Shown here piece after piece: positions 17,867 to 27,472 of a stretch of 64,000 bases of DNA. The stretch comes from Desulfurivibrio sp044068625 (GTDB taxonomy: Bacteria > Desulfobacterota > Desulfobulbia > Desulfobulbales > Desulfurivibrionaceae), in contig NZ_JBIPKH010000001.1 of assembly GCF_044068625.1 (NCBI RefSeq), positions 62,001 through 126,000 on the forward strand, given 5' to 3'. The notes under the pieces are model-generated. The model did not search any database, was not told the DNA's origin, and saw nothing but the letters and a program-made list of their open reading frames with translations. The position numbers and the translations under genes are program-made. Each line of letters starts with the position of its first letter. Positions within the stretch are counted from its first letter, which is position 1.

Positions 17867-18928
17867 TCAGCAGCTTATCTCAACTATTGGCTCATCCTTC
17901 TTTTTCTTGGGCAGAGCCGCGATCTCCCCGATCAGGTAAGGCTTTTCCCCCAGAGCCTCCAGCTGGTTGCAGGCGTCTTCCGCTTCCTTGGCGTCCACCA
18001 CCACCACCATCCCGATTCCGTTGTTGAAAGTCCGGCACATCTCAAACTTGGAAACCTTGCCGTTTTCACGCAGAAATTCAAAAATCGGCAAAACTTCCCA
18101 GCTCTGGGAGTTGAGCACCGCCCTGCAGCCGTTGGGCAAGACCCGGGGAATATTGTCGATGAGCCCTCCGCCGGTGATATGGACCATCCCCTTGACCTTG
18201 TAGTTCTTGATCAGGTTGAGCAGGGTCTCGCTGTAGATCCGGGTGGGTCGCAGCAGCTCCTCCCCCAGGGTACAACCGAATTCGTCGATCCGGTCGTTAA
18301 CCGAAAGTTTCATATCCTCGAAGCAGATCTTGCGGACCAGGGAGTAGCCGTTGCTGTGAATTCCGCTGGAGGCCAGGCCGATCAGGGTATCCCCCACCCG
18401 GATATCGGAACCGTCGATGATCCTTTCCCGTTCACAGATCCCGACCACAAAGCCCGCCAGATCATACTCGCCACTGCGGTACATCCCCGGCATCTCGGCG
18501 GTTTCCCCCCCAATCAGTGAGCAGTGGGCGATCTCACAACCCCGGGCGATCCCTTTAACCACATCGGCGGCCACCTCGAGGTCGAGACCTCCGGAGGCGA
18601 AATAGTCCAGAAAAAAGAGAGGATGGGCCCCGGACACCGCGATGTCGTTGACGCACATCGCCACCAGGTCGATGCCGATGGTATCGTGTTTGTTGCACAT
18701 CTGGGCGATCATCAGCTTGGTCCCCACCCCGTCGGTGGAGGAGACCAGCACCGGGTCCTTGTATTTGCCGCTGCCCAGGGCAAACAGGCCACCAAAACCA
18801 CCGATGCCGGTCAGGACCCCGGAACGGAAGGTGGCGGCAACCATCGGCTTGATCCGTTCAACAAATTCGTTACCCTTGTCGATATCAACCCCGGCCTCGG
18901 CGTACCGGGAGCTTTCCTTCTTAGCCAT
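17867..18928 (-). CDS. purM: Phosphoribosylformylglycinamidine cyclo-ligase
   Basis: AIR synthetase, fifth step of purine synthesis, ATP-dependent, 353 residues. Signature blocks: SRYAEAGVDIDKGNEFVERI near 6, STDGVGTKLMIAQM near 63, IGIDLVAMCVNDIAVSGA near 80 (metal and substrate loop), LIGGETAEMPGMY near 135, GLASSGIHSNGYSLVRK near 180 and MVHITGGGLIDNIPRVLP near 250. The C-terminus carries a Lys/Asp-rich extension (LPKKKKDEP). A longer start exists, but the ATG at 18928 fits alignment. Converges on mogA with 9 bases between. Confidence 0.95.
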   Translation of the reverse strand: MAKKESSRYAEAGVDIDKGNEFVERIKPMVAATFRSGVLTGIGGFGGLFALGSGKYKDPVLVSSTDGVGTKLMIAQMCNKHDTIGIDLVAMCVNDIAVSGAHPLFFLDYFASGGLDLEVAADVVKGIARGCEIAHCSLIGGETAEMPGMYRSGEYDLAGFVVGICERERIIDGSDIRVGDTLIGLASSGIHSNGYSLVRKICFEDMKLSVNDRIDEFGCTLGEELLRPTRIYSETLLNLIKNYKVKGMVHITGGGLIDNIPRVLPNGCRAVLNSQSWEVLPIFEFLRENGKVSKFEMCRTFNNGIGMVVVVDAKEAEDACNQLEALGEKPYLIGEIAALPKKKKDEPIVEISC

Positions 18929-19071
18929 ATAATATCTCGTGATTACTTGCGAAAGTTTGGGGAATAAGGTCAAAAATTAAAGAGCGGGGGCCCATGCCTG
19001 CCGGCGTGAGACAAGCCGTACTCTTTACTGACCAGCGGTCAAAAAGTCAACGAATTTTGCCTTTGCTCACA

Positions 19072-19100
19072 TTGACCTTAATCCGATTGTGCATTATCTT
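19072..19100 (+). promoter_or_regulatory. Promoter of the zinc-ribbon protein gene
   Basis: TTGACC, 17-base spacer, TATCTT, leaving a leader of about 100 bases before the start codon at 19207. Confidence 0.5.
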
Positions 19101-19206
19101 CCCACACAATACAAGGTCATTTCGAATCCGCTTTAAACCTCCTGGCCCAGCCATCGGATTATCGACGGAAACCAATCACCCTCCACCACCAAGGAGTCAC
19201 CAAGGT

Positions 19207-19866
19207 ATGGAAGATCGCACCGAACGTTGCCTGCGCCTGGCGCGGGAAGAACATTTCTGTCCCCATTGCCAGCAGAAACTCTCCTGCTGTGAAGCCCCCC
19301 CCTTCCATGTCGGCGACGGCCTGGGCTGGGGCACCGATATCATCTTCGTCTGCCTGAACGATGAATGTCCCCTCTACGTCAAGGGCTGGCAGGAGTTTGA
19401 GGACCGCTACGGCCATTCCGCCTCCTGCCGCTACATCCTCTGCCCGGGTAACGAAAAAGGAGAGAGTATGATGGTGGGCGGACCCAATGCCTTCAAGGGC
19501 TCGGAGGTCGACATCGACACCCTTATGGCCCAGAATGCCCGCTACCATCGCGAGAAGGAAGCACAGGCCAAACTGGCCACTTGTGTCGCCGAGAACAACC
19601 TGGAACCGGTTCTTTATCTGTTAACCGACGAGCATGCCGAACTGGCGGTTCGCAAACAGGCCTGCGAGCTGCTGCTGCAGCTGAAGGACCTGGCCTGCAT
19701 CGACCCCCTGCGCAACCACAGTTTCCGCAACACCGACCTGGAACAGCAGGTCAACATGACCATTCCGGAGTTGCTGAAAATGATGCACCGCAAGGAGTGC
19801 CCGGCCTGTGCCGAAATCGTCAAAAGCCAGGCCAAAACCTGCAAGCATTGCGGCCAGGCCCTGTAA
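19207..19866 (+). CDS. Zinc-ribbon protein of unknown function
   Basis: 219 residues, probably cytoplasmic, no signal or membrane segment. Cysteine clusters stand at both ends: CPHC and SCCEA (about 19-29), CLNDEC (about 51-56) and CRYILC (about 75-80) at the N-terminus, and CPAC...CKHC (about 197-215) at the C-terminus, a classic double CxxC zinc ribbon. Between them, about 110-190 is Leu/Ala-rich helix resembling HEAT-like repeats (AVRKQACELLLQLKDLACIDPL). I do not know a function; conserved hypothetical proteins of this shape occur in Desulfobacterota. The reading frame is open further upstream, but the ATG at 19207 after AAGG fits best. Confidence 0.75.
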   Translation: MEDRTERCLRLAREEHFCPHCQQKLSCCEAPPFHVGDGLGWGTDIIFVCLNDECPLYVKGWQEFEDRYGHSASCRYILCPGNEKGESMMVGGPNAFKGSEVDIDTLMAQNARYHREKEAQAKLATCVAENNLEPVLYLLTDEHAELAVRKQACELLLQLKDLACIDPLRNHSFRNTDLEQQVNMTIPELLKMMHRKECPACAEIVKSQAKTCKHCGQAL

Positions 19867-19903
19867 CCGGGGAGCAATCGTACCCCGGCCGCGCAATTTC
19901 CCC

Positions 19904-19932
19904 TTGCCAAAGGCGGGGAGATTGGCTATATA
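19904..19932 (+). promoter_or_regulatory. Promoter of tRNA-His
   Basis: TTGCCA, 17-base spacer, TATATA (overlapping TATAAG), ending about 48 bases before the mature tRNA. Confidence 0.6.
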
Positions 19933-19980
19933 AGGCGATTCCTGGCCCCGTCACCTCAAAGCGGCGGAACCGGGACTATG

Positions 19981-20057
19981 GTGGGCGTGGCTCAGTTGGT
20001 TAGAGCACCGGGTTGTGGCCCCGGAGGCCGTGGGTTCAAGTCCCATCGCTCACCCCA
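19981..20057 (+). tRNA. tRNA-His (anticodon GTG), CCA encoded
   Basis: Full cloverleaf: acceptor GTGGGCG/CGCTCAC, D-arm GCTC/GAGC, anticodon stem CCGGG/CCCGG with loop TTGTGGC (anticodon GTG), T-arm GTGGG/CCCAT around TTCAAGT, discriminator C and genomic CCA. The base before the acceptor (19980) is G, giving the extra G-1 opposite C73 that marks histidine tRNAs. Confidence 0.97.
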
Positions 20058-20090
20058 TAGCATAATCCGGCCCCGTCCGGTGAGATACGA

Positions 20091-20126
20091 AAACCCGCTT
20101 CCGGCAAAGGAAAGCGGGTTTTTTTT
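20091..20126 (+). terminator. Intrinsic terminator of tRNA-His
   Basis: Stem AAACCCGCTTCC/GGAAAGCGGGTTT (one bulged A) with a 6-base loop, followed by a run of T's. Confidence 0.88.
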
Positions 20127-20160
20127 GTCGGCCAGCCACATTCTATCTTGAGGGCAGCGG

Positions 20161-20364
20161 CTATAAGAGCCGTCGCCCCCAACGCAGATAGGTCGGGATC
20201 TGGAGATACTGCTCACAGACCATTGCCGACCGCGGACTGCGATCACGCCCTCCGCCAACAAGCGAACCGTTGGCCTTACCCTCGGCCCCCGGCGCGTCGT
20301 TATTCCCCGTCCCCAAGCAATCCGGGCAGCACTCCACCCCTTTTCTCTCTTTCGAACAATCCAT
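20161..20364 (-). CDS. Putative 67-residue protein with a CC-x2-C motif
   Basis: Small reading frame supported mainly by its start: GGGAGGAGG six bases before an ATG. The product begins MDCSKERKGVECCPDCLGTG and ends IPTYLRWGRRLL; the CCxxC plus the early Cys could bind a metal. The middle is Gly/Asn/Ala-rich and probably disordered. It is transcribed away from the WYL regulator gene, with a common 108-base gap. No family recognised. It could be spurious, as GC-rich DNA gives open frames easily, but the ribosome site is among the best in this part of the window. Confidence 0.45.
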   Translation of the reverse strand: MDCSKERKGVECCPDCLGTGNNDAPGAEGKANGSLVGGGRDRSPRSAMVCEQYLQIPTYLRWGRRLL

Positions 20365-20411
20365 ACCTTTCCTCCTCCCGATGAAAAAATATTTGAGCCA
20401 AAACTGTGATC

Positions 20412-20453
20412 TATTGTACCCTGGGGGGTCAGACATATGGTGTCCTAGCAATA
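20412..20453. promoter_or_regulatory. Candidate operator between the small protein and WYL genes
   Basis: Outer inverted repeat TATTG...CAATA enclosing an inner GACA-N5-TGTC (20432-20444), centred in the divergent gap. Position and symmetry suggest autoregulation by the WYL protein; this is inference. The GGGGTCAGAC-like core could instead be a scar of a palindromic element. Confidence 0.35.
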
Positions 20454-20472
20454 AAAAATATGAGCGCGAACC

Positions 20473-21498
20473 ATGCCGGAAAACAAGTCGCAACTGGCCC
20501 GCCTGTTGTTCATCGACGACAGAATCCGTCGGGGGATGGCCAGCGGCAGATTGGCCAACTGCTCCAGCCTGGCCGGGGAGTACGAAGTTTCCACCAAAAC
20601 CATCCAGCGGGATATCGAGTTTCTCCGGGAGCGCTGGAACGCGCCGCTGGCCTACGACCAGCGGCGCCGGGGATTTTATTATCGCGAGGAAAACTACGGC
20701 CTGCCCGCCCTCCATGTCAACGAGGGCGAAATGGTGGGACTGTTGCTGGCCCGGCGGGGGCTGGAGGCCTATCGCAATACCCCCATCCATGACAGCCTGG
20801 TTTCGGTTTTTAAAAAACTGGCCGAATCACTGCCCGACCGGGTCTCGGTGGACGCGGCCTGGCTGGGCGACCGCATTTCAGTCCTGCCGGAGCAGCACAC
20901 CATCATCGACCCCGAGAGCTGGCACAGGGTATGCCGCGGCTTACAGCAAAACAGCACCCTGGCCTTCAACTACCGCAAGCCCGGCGCCGCCTCTTCCCGC
21001 CGCCGCCAGGTTGACCCCTACCATCTGGCCCATTACCAGGGGGGCTGGTATCTGCTCGGCCACTGTCACACCCGCCGGCAACTGTTAACCTTTGCCCTCT
21101 CACGAATCAGCGCCGTGGAACCATTGGCCGACCACTTTCTCCCCCCGGCGGATTTCAACCCGGAGGAAAGTCTGCAAAAAAACTTCGGCATCTTCATGGG
21201 CAACAGGCCTTGCCGGGTAAGCCTTTTTTTCAGCCCAGCCGCCGCCCCCTACGTGGCGGAGCGGGTCTGGCACCCGGAGCAAACCCTGCGACCCCTCCGG
21301 GATGGCGGCGCCATCCTGACCCTGCCGGCTGCCGACCTTACCGAGATCCGCCGCTGGGTGCTTTCCTGGGGCAGCCAGGTGAAGGTCCTGGGCCCCGAGG
21401 AGCTGGTCCAGGCGATCAGAGCGGAAACTGCCGCAACCCTGGCCCGCTATCACCACGACAGTCAACCCGCCGCCCCACCGGGCCACGACAGAGAATAA
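20473..21498 (+). CDS. WYL-domain transcriptional regulator
   Basis: 341 residues. N-terminal winged helix (about 1-65; LAGEYEVSTKTIQRDIEFLRERW is the recognition region), WYL domain about 120-215 (LAFNYRKPG, RQVDPYHLAHYQGGWYLLGHC) that typically senses a nucleotide or nucleic-acid ligand, and a C-terminal WCX domain (about 220-335). YafY/PafBC-like proteins act as repressors or as DNA-damage/defence regulators. No defence genes are adjacent; the divergent small Cys protein is the only clear neighbour it could control. The ribosome site before the ATG is weak. Confidence 0.88.
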   Translation: MPENKSQLARLLFIDDRIRRGMASGRLANCSSLAGEYEVSTKTIQRDIEFLRERWNAPLAYDQRRRGFYYREENYGLPALHVNEGEMVGLLLARRGLEAYRNTPIHDSLVSVFKKLAESLPDRVSVDAAWLGDRISVLPEQHTIIDPESWHRVCRGLQQNSTLAFNYRKPGAASSRRRQVDPYHLAHYQGGWYLLGHCHTRRQLLTFALSRISAVEPLADHFLPPADFNPEESLQKNFGIFMGNRPCRVSLFFSPAAAPYVAERVWHPEQTLRPLRDGGAILTLPAADLTEIRRWVLSWGSQVKVLGPEELVQAIRAETAATLARYHHDSQPAAPPGHDRE

Positions 21499-21542
21499 TC
21501 GCGGCCCCCTTGGCGAAATCACGGCAATTTGCCCGACAACTG

Positions 21543-21551
21543 TGCTATGAT
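21543..21551 (+). promoter_or_regulatory. Extended -10 promoter of the mrp operon
   Basis: TGC followed by TATGAT, 67 bases before mrpA. The -35 position (GGCAAT) is weak. It has the same architecture as the element at 8355-8363. Confidence 0.4.
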
Positions 21552-21617
21552 TGGGCCCCGACGTTTTTTTTCGACAAGGCTTAGGCAACAGGGAATCGCA
21601 AAGCAAATGGTTAGCGG

Positions 21618-23924
21618 ATGATCTGGTCGGTTTTGGCAATTTTTGGGGTCGCCCCCTGGGCTGTCCTGATGGCACGGCTGCTCCCCCGGCAGTGCGGGCT
21701 GGCCCTGGCCCTGCTCCCTTTGGGCCTGAGCCTGTTTTTTCTCACCCGGTTGCCGCGGATCGCCAGCGGTGAGGTGATCACCGAGTCGTGGTCCTGGGCG
21801 CCGGGGCTGCAGATCAATCTCTCCCTCTACCTGGACGGCCTGAGCCTCCTTTTCGCCCTGCTGGTTACCGGCGTGGGGGCCCTGGTGGTTTTTTATGCCG
21901 GGGCCTACCTGCGCGACCATCCCCAGTTGGGCCGCTTCTATTGCTGGCTGCTGCTCTTCATGGCCTCCATGCTCGGCCTGGTGCTGGCCGGTAATGTATT
22001 GACCCTGTTCATCTTCTGGGAACTCACCTCCATCACCTCCTATTTCCTGATCGGTTTCGACCACGAGCGGGAAAAAGCCCGCAAGGCCGCCCTGATGGCG
22101 CTACTGATCACCGGGCTCGGCGGCGCCGCCCTGCTGGCCGGTCTGCTGCTGCTGGGGGCGGCGGCCGGCGACTACGAGTTCACCACCCTGCTGGCCCAGG
22201 GAGAGTTGCTGCGTGACCATCCCCACTATCTGGCCGCTCTGCTGTTGGTGCTGGCCGGGGCCTTTACCAAGTCGGCCCAGGTGCCTTTCCATTTCTGGCT
22301 GCCGGCGGCCATGGAGGCGCCAACCCCGGTCAGCGCCTACCTCCATTCAGTGACCATGGTCAAGGCCGGGGTCTATCTGCTGGCTCGCTTTCACCCGGTT
22401 CTCGGCGGTACCGACCCCTGGCTGTTGCTGCTCACCGGCTTCGGGGCCGCCACTCTGCTCCTCGGAGCCTGGCTGGCCCTGCTGGAGACCGACATGAAAA
22501 AGATTCTGGCCTATACCACGGTCAGCGCCCTGGGCACCCTGGTCTTTTTGCTGGGCCTGGGCACGCCGTTGGCGCTGCAGGCCGCCATGGTCTACCTGCT
22601 GGCCCACGCCCTCTACAAAGGGGCCCTGTTTCTTTCGGCCGGGGCAGTGGACCATGCCATGGGCACCCGCGACATCTCGCGGTTGCGGGGTCTGGCCCGA
22701 CCGCTGCCGCTACTGGCGGTGGCGATCTCCCTGGCGGCCCTTTCCATGGCGGGCATCCCTCCCCTGTTGGGGTTTATCGCCAAGGAGTCCCTCTACAAGG
22801 CGGCCCTGATCCAGCCGCTGGCCATGGCCGTGGCCTGGACCGCCGGGGTGTTGCTGGTGGCGGTGGCTGCCCTGCTGGTCCTGCGCCCCTTTTTCGCGCC
22901 GGCTGAGAACCCGATGCCGGTCAAGCACCAGCCCGCCCCCGCCCTCTGGCTGGCGCCCCTGCTGTTGGCCCTGGCCGGTTTGCTCTGGGGGATCTTCCCG
23001 ACCCAGATTGACACCTCTCTGCTGGCGGCGGCCTCGGGCGCCATCGGCGGCACCCCGCCCATCCCCCTGGAGCTGGCGCTGTGGCACGGGGTCGACCGGG
23101 TGCTGCTGCTCAGCCTGCTGACCCTGGCGACCGGCCTTCTGCTCTACCGGCTCCAGCCTTGGCTGCTCAATCGACTGGCGGGCCTGCCCCCCCTGGCCGC
23201 CTGGGGACCGGAGCGGCTCTACGAACTGGGCCTGGCCGGCCTGTTCGCCGTGGCCCGCCGGCAGACGGCAATCATCCAGAACGGTTATCTGCGTTACTAT
23301 ATCCTGACCATCGTGCTTTTTGCCATCGGCTTGACCGGCACCACCCTGATGCTCAAGGGGATCGCCCTGCCGGTCCCGGCCTTGACCGGGGCCAGACTGT
23401 TCGAGATGACGGTGACGGTAATGATTCTGGGTGCGGCGGTGATGGCGGTCCTCTGCCCCAGCCGCCTGGGGGCGGTGGTGGCCATGGGAATCATCGGTTA
23501 CGGGGTGGCCCTGTTTTTCATCTATTTCGGAGCCCCCGACCTGGCCATCACCCAGTTCGTCATCGAAACCGTCACGGTGATCCTCTTTGTTCTCTGTATT
23601 CGCCTGCTGCCCCCCTACCTGCCCCGGGAAAAGGGGGTGGTCCGGTGGCGCAACGCCCTGGTGGCGGGGGCCAGCGGCACCCTGATGACCCTGCTGGTGC
23701 TGGTGGTGCTGGAGACCGGCGGCGGCTCCAGGCTGTCCGACTTTTTCGCCGATCAGACCTGGCCGGCGGCCCACGGCCGCAACATCGTCAATGTGATCCT
23801 GGTTGATTTCCGGGCCATGGATACCCTGGGAGAGATCGTGGTTCTGACCCTGGCCGGGGTGGGGGTTTACGCCTTGCTGCATCTTCGCGGCCGGGGCGGG
23901 GAGGGCAAGTCATGCCGTCTTTGA
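21618..23924 (+). CDS. mrpA: Mrp Na+/H+ antiporter subunit A
   Basis: Largest subunit of the multisubunit Na+/H+ antiporter, related to NuoL, 768 residues, about 20 membrane helices. The proton-channel core has FIFWELTSITSYFLIGF near 131, FTKSAQVPFHFWLPAAMEAPTPVSAYLHS near 216-245 (the NuoL/M/N Lys and His signature) and LAHALYKGALFLSAG near 333. After about 560 comes an MrpA-specific extension with MrpB-like/DUF4040 segments (GIIGYGVALFFIYFGAPDLAITQFVIET). First gene of mrpABCDEFG and overlaps mrpB by 13 bases. In alkaliphiles Mrp keeps cytoplasmic pH down using the membrane potential. Confidence 0.95.
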   Translation: MIWSVLAIFGVAPWAVLMARLLPRQCGLALALLPLGLSLFFLTRLPRIASGEVITESWSWAPGLQINLSLYLDGLSLLFALLVTGVGALVVFYAGAYLRDHPQLGRFYCWLLLFMASMLGLVLAGNVLTLFIFWELTSITSYFLIGFDHEREKARKAALMALLITGLGGAALLAGLLLLGAAAGDYEFTTLLAQGELLRDHPHYLAALLLVLAGAFTKSAQVPFHFWLPAAMEAPTPVSAYLHSVTMVKAGVYLLARFHPVLGGTDPWLLLLTGFGAATLLLGAWLALLETDMKKILAYTTVSALGTLVFLLGLGTPLALQAAMVYLLAHALYKGALFLSAGAVDHAMGTRDISRLRGLARPLPLLAVAISLAALSMAGIPPLLGFIAKESLYKAALIQPLAMAVAWTAGVLLVAVAALLVLRPFFAPAENPMPVKHQPAPALWLAPLLLALAGLLWGIFPTQIDTSLLAAASGAIGGTPPIPLELALWHGVDRVLLLSLLTLATGLLLYRLQPWLLNRLAGLPPLAAWGPERLYELGLAGLFAVARRQTAIIQNGYLRYYILTIVLFAIGLTGTTLMLKGIALPVPALTGARLFEMTVTVMILGAAVMAVLCPSRLGAVVAMGIIGYGVALFFIYFGAPDLAITQFVIETVTVILFVLCIRLLPPYLPREKGVVRWRNALVAGASGTLMTLLVLVVLETGGGSRLSDFFADQTWPAAHGRNIVNVILVDFRAMDTLGEIVVLTLAGVGVYALLHLRGRGGEGKSCRL

Positions 23925-24328
23925 TTCTGCGCACCGCCACCCTCTATCTGATGCCCATGCTGCTGCTGCTTTCCGCCTTTCTACTGCTGCGGGGGCACTA
24001 CCTGCCGGGCGGCGGCTTCGCCGGCGGCCTGCTGGCGGCCACCACCTTCTCGCTGCACTGCCTGGCCAACAGCGCCGAGGAGACCCGTCGCCTGCTCCGG
24101 GTGCCCCCCATCTCCCTGGCCGCCATTGGCCTGTTGCTGGCAGCGTTAAGCGGCAGCTGGTCCCTGCTGGCGGGCGAACCCTTTCTCACCGGCCAGTGGG
24201 TCAAGCTTGAGGCCGGAGTTCTGGGCCAGTACAGCCTGGGTACCCCGCTGCTGTTTGATCTGGGAATCTACCTGGTGGTGATCGGGGCCACCCTGGCCAT
24301 CGTGCTTACCCTGGCCGAGGAGGAGTGA
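23912..24328 (+). CDS. mrpB: Mrp Na+/H+ antiporter subunit B
   Basis: 138 residues with four membrane helices and the MnhB signature LLLRGHYLPGGGFAGGLLAA near 24-43, then LGTPLLFDLGIYLVVIGA near the end. It overlaps mrpA at its start, which suggests translational coupling, and is followed by mrpC after 2 bases. Needed for complex stability and transport in known Mrp systems. Confidence 0.93.
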   Translation: MPSLILRTATLYLMPMLLLLSAFLLLRGHYLPGGGFAGGLLAATTFSLHCLANSAEETRRLLRVPPISLAAIGLLLAALSGSWSLLAGEPFLTGQWVKLEAGVLGQYSLGTPLLFDLGIYLVVIGATLAIVLTLAEEE

Positions 24329-24330
24329 CC

Positions 24331-24674
24331 ATGGAAACCCTGCTGGCCCTGGTGGTGGGTTTTCTCTTCGCCGCCGGGGTTTATCTGATGCTCAGCCGCA
24401 CCCCGGTCAAACTGGTGATCGGGCTGGCCCTGCTCTCCAACGCGGTCAACCTGCTGATCTTCACCGCCGCCGGCCTGACCCGGGGCAAACCGCCGCTGGT
24501 ACCTCTCGATGCCGTCAGACCCGCAGGGCTGGTCTCCGACCCCCTGCCCCAGGCCCTGGTGCTGACCGCCATCGTGATCTCCTTCGGGCTGCTGGCCTTC
24601 ACCCTGGTCCTGTTTCGCCGCACCCACGAGGAGCAGGGCACCCAGGATATTGACGAAATGACCGAGGGTGGCCC

Positions 24675-24678
<4 letters not shown>
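24331..24678 (+). CDS. mrpC: Mrp Na+/H+ antiporter subunit C
   Basis: NuoK-like subunit, 115 residues, three membrane helices. MLSRTPVKLVIGLALLSNAVNLLIF (about 22-46, broken here by family numbering) and DPLPQALVLTAIVISFG near 72 are diagnostic. A GTG at 24325 is in frame, but AGGAG five bases before the ATG at 24331 decides the start. Overlaps mrpD by 4 bases. Confidence 0.93.
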
Positions 24679-26170
<1,492 letters not shown>

Positions 26171-26174
<4 letters not shown>

Positions 26175-26650
26175 GCGTATTCTGGGGCAATATCTTTCTG
26201 CCGCTGGTCTGGATGGCCCTGACCGGCCAGTTTACTTTTGCCAACTACCTGATCGGCTTTTTGATCACCTCCCTGGCCCTGTGGGTGGTCCACAAGCCCG
26301 GTGAGGTCAATCTGCTGATCTACCTGGCGCGGCTGGGCCGCTGGCTGCGCTTCGGCCTCTTTTTTCTCAAGGAGCTCACCGTTTCCAGCCTGCGGGTGGT
26401 GCACGATATTCTCACCAAAGGCCACGGCATGCAGCCGGCTGTGATCGCCGTGCCGCTGGACCTGCAAAGCGACCTGGAGATCACCCTGCTGGCCAGCCTG
26501 GTCACCCTGACCCCGGGTAGCCTCTGTCTGGAGGTCTCGCCGGAGCGGGACGTGATGTTCATCCACGCCATGTATGTGGATGATGCGGAGGAGTTTCGCC
26601 GCCAGATCAAGGAGAAGATGGAGTATCAGGTGCGGGAGGTGCTGCGATGA
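26171..26650 (+). CDS. mrpE: Mrp Na+/H+ antiporter subunit E
   Basis: 159 residues: two N-terminal membrane helices (about 1-50 and 60-80), then the MnhE soluble domain with LASLVTLTPGSLCLEVSPE near 115 and FIHAMYVDD near 135, both typical. Overlaps both neighbours by 4 bases. In Bacillus, MrpE supports assembly rather than forming the core path. Confidence 0.92.
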
Positions 26651-26925
26651 CCCTGGTGCAACAGGCAATCTACCTCGCGGTGCTGCCGCTGCTGGCCCTG
26701 GCCCTGCTGCTGGCTTTTGTGCGGATGCTGCTGGGCCCCAGCCTGCCGGACCGGGTGGTGGCCCTGGAGACCATCGCGGTGACCTCGGTGGGGATGATCG
26801 TGGTTTACGCCGTGGCCAGCGACGAACCGGTACTGCTGGATGTGGCCAGTGTCTGGGCGATCATCTCCTTTGTCAGCATCATCGCCTTCGCCCATTACAT
26901 CGAACGCTGGAGACGCAAATCATGA
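26647..26925 (+). CDS. mrpF: Mrp Na+/H+ antiporter subunit F
   Basis: 92 residues, three membrane helices. FVRMLLGPSLPDRVVALETIA near 24-43 is the MnhF signature, followed by EPVLLDVASVWAIISFVSIIAFA. Overlaps mrpE and mrpG by 4 bases each. Confidence 0.93.
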   Translation: MTLVQQAIYLAVLPLLALALLLAFVRMLLGPSLPDRVVALETIAVTSVGMIVVYAVASDEPVLLDVASVWAIISFVSIIAFAHYIERWRRKS

Positions 26926-27260
26926 AGGAGCTGATCGTCATCGCCCTGCTGCTGTCGGGGGCCTTTTTCATGGTGGTGGCCGCCCTGGGCATTCTGCGCA
27001 TGCCCGATATCTACATGCGGATGTCCTGCAATGCCAAAGCGGTGACCATCGGCCTGGGCCAACTGCTGCTGGCCCTGGCCCTCCATTTTGGCGAGATCGG
27101 GGTCGGCGCCCGAGCCCTGGCCACCATCGGCTTTGTGGTGCTGACCATCCCGGTGGCCTCCCATCTGCTGGGGCGCGCCTCCTACCTGAGCGGTCAACCC
27201 CTCTGGCAACAAACCAGCCGCGACGAATGGCGGGGCAAAGAGGCAAAACCCGGCAAGTGA
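26922..27260 (+). CDS. mrpG: Mrp Na+/H+ antiporter subunit G
   Basis: 112 residues, three membrane helices. AALGILRMPDIYMRMSCNAKA near 23-43 is the MnhG signature and VLTIPVASHLLGRASY stands near the end. Starts inside the end of mrpF (ATGA overlap). Last canonical gene of the operon. Confidence 0.93.
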   Translation: MKELIVIALLLSGAFFMVVAALGILRMPDIYMRMSCNAKAVTIGLGQLLLALALHFGEIGVGARALATIGFVVLTIPVASHLLGRASYLSGQPLWQQTSRDEWRGKEAKPGK

Positions 27261-27294
27261 AGTGACCGCCACCCCAACCCCAAGGAACCTTTTA

Positions 27295-27465
27295 ATGAAC
27301 CGTTTACTGGCCCAAATCGTGCTGGTCCTGATGGCCATCGGCCTGCTCTACAGCATGTACGCCTTCTCCCAAGGTCGTTTCATCGAGGCCATGGTGATCT
27401 ACCCCCTGCTGATCGCCGGCTACCTCTTTTCCCGGACCATCGGCAAAAACCGCGGGGATGACTGA
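27295..27465 (+). CDS. Small membrane protein after the mrp genes
   Basis: 56 residues with two predicted membrane helices (about 4-22 and 27-45) and a basic end (TIGKNRGDD). AAGGAAC before the ATG at 27295 favours this start over a GTG at 27262. It lies 34 bases after mrpG on the same strand and ends 7 bases from the convergent cooS, so it is probably the operon's last gene. No family recognised. Confidence 0.6.
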   Translation: MNRLLAQIVLVLMAIGLLYSMYAFSQGRFIEAMVIYPLLIAGYLFSRTIGKNRGDD

Positions 27466-27472
27466 CCAACTC

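Noticed and set aside
19867..19888. CCGGGG/CCCCGG hairpin after the zinc-ribbon gene
   Set aside because: Six-base stem without a T-run; too weak to call a terminator.
19992..20261. Minus-strand frame ending in WDLNPRPPGPQPGALTN
   Set aside because: This peptide is the antisense translation of the tRNA-His gene, a well-known false protein in databases.
20401..20460. Possible transposon end or REP-like element
   Set aside because: Only one copy is visible and no transposase or matching second end was found; kept only as a candidate operator.
20365..20790. N-terminal extension of the small minus-strand frame
   Set aside because: Runs antisense into the WYL gene and skips the strong ribosome site at 20371-20378; only the 67-residue version is kept.
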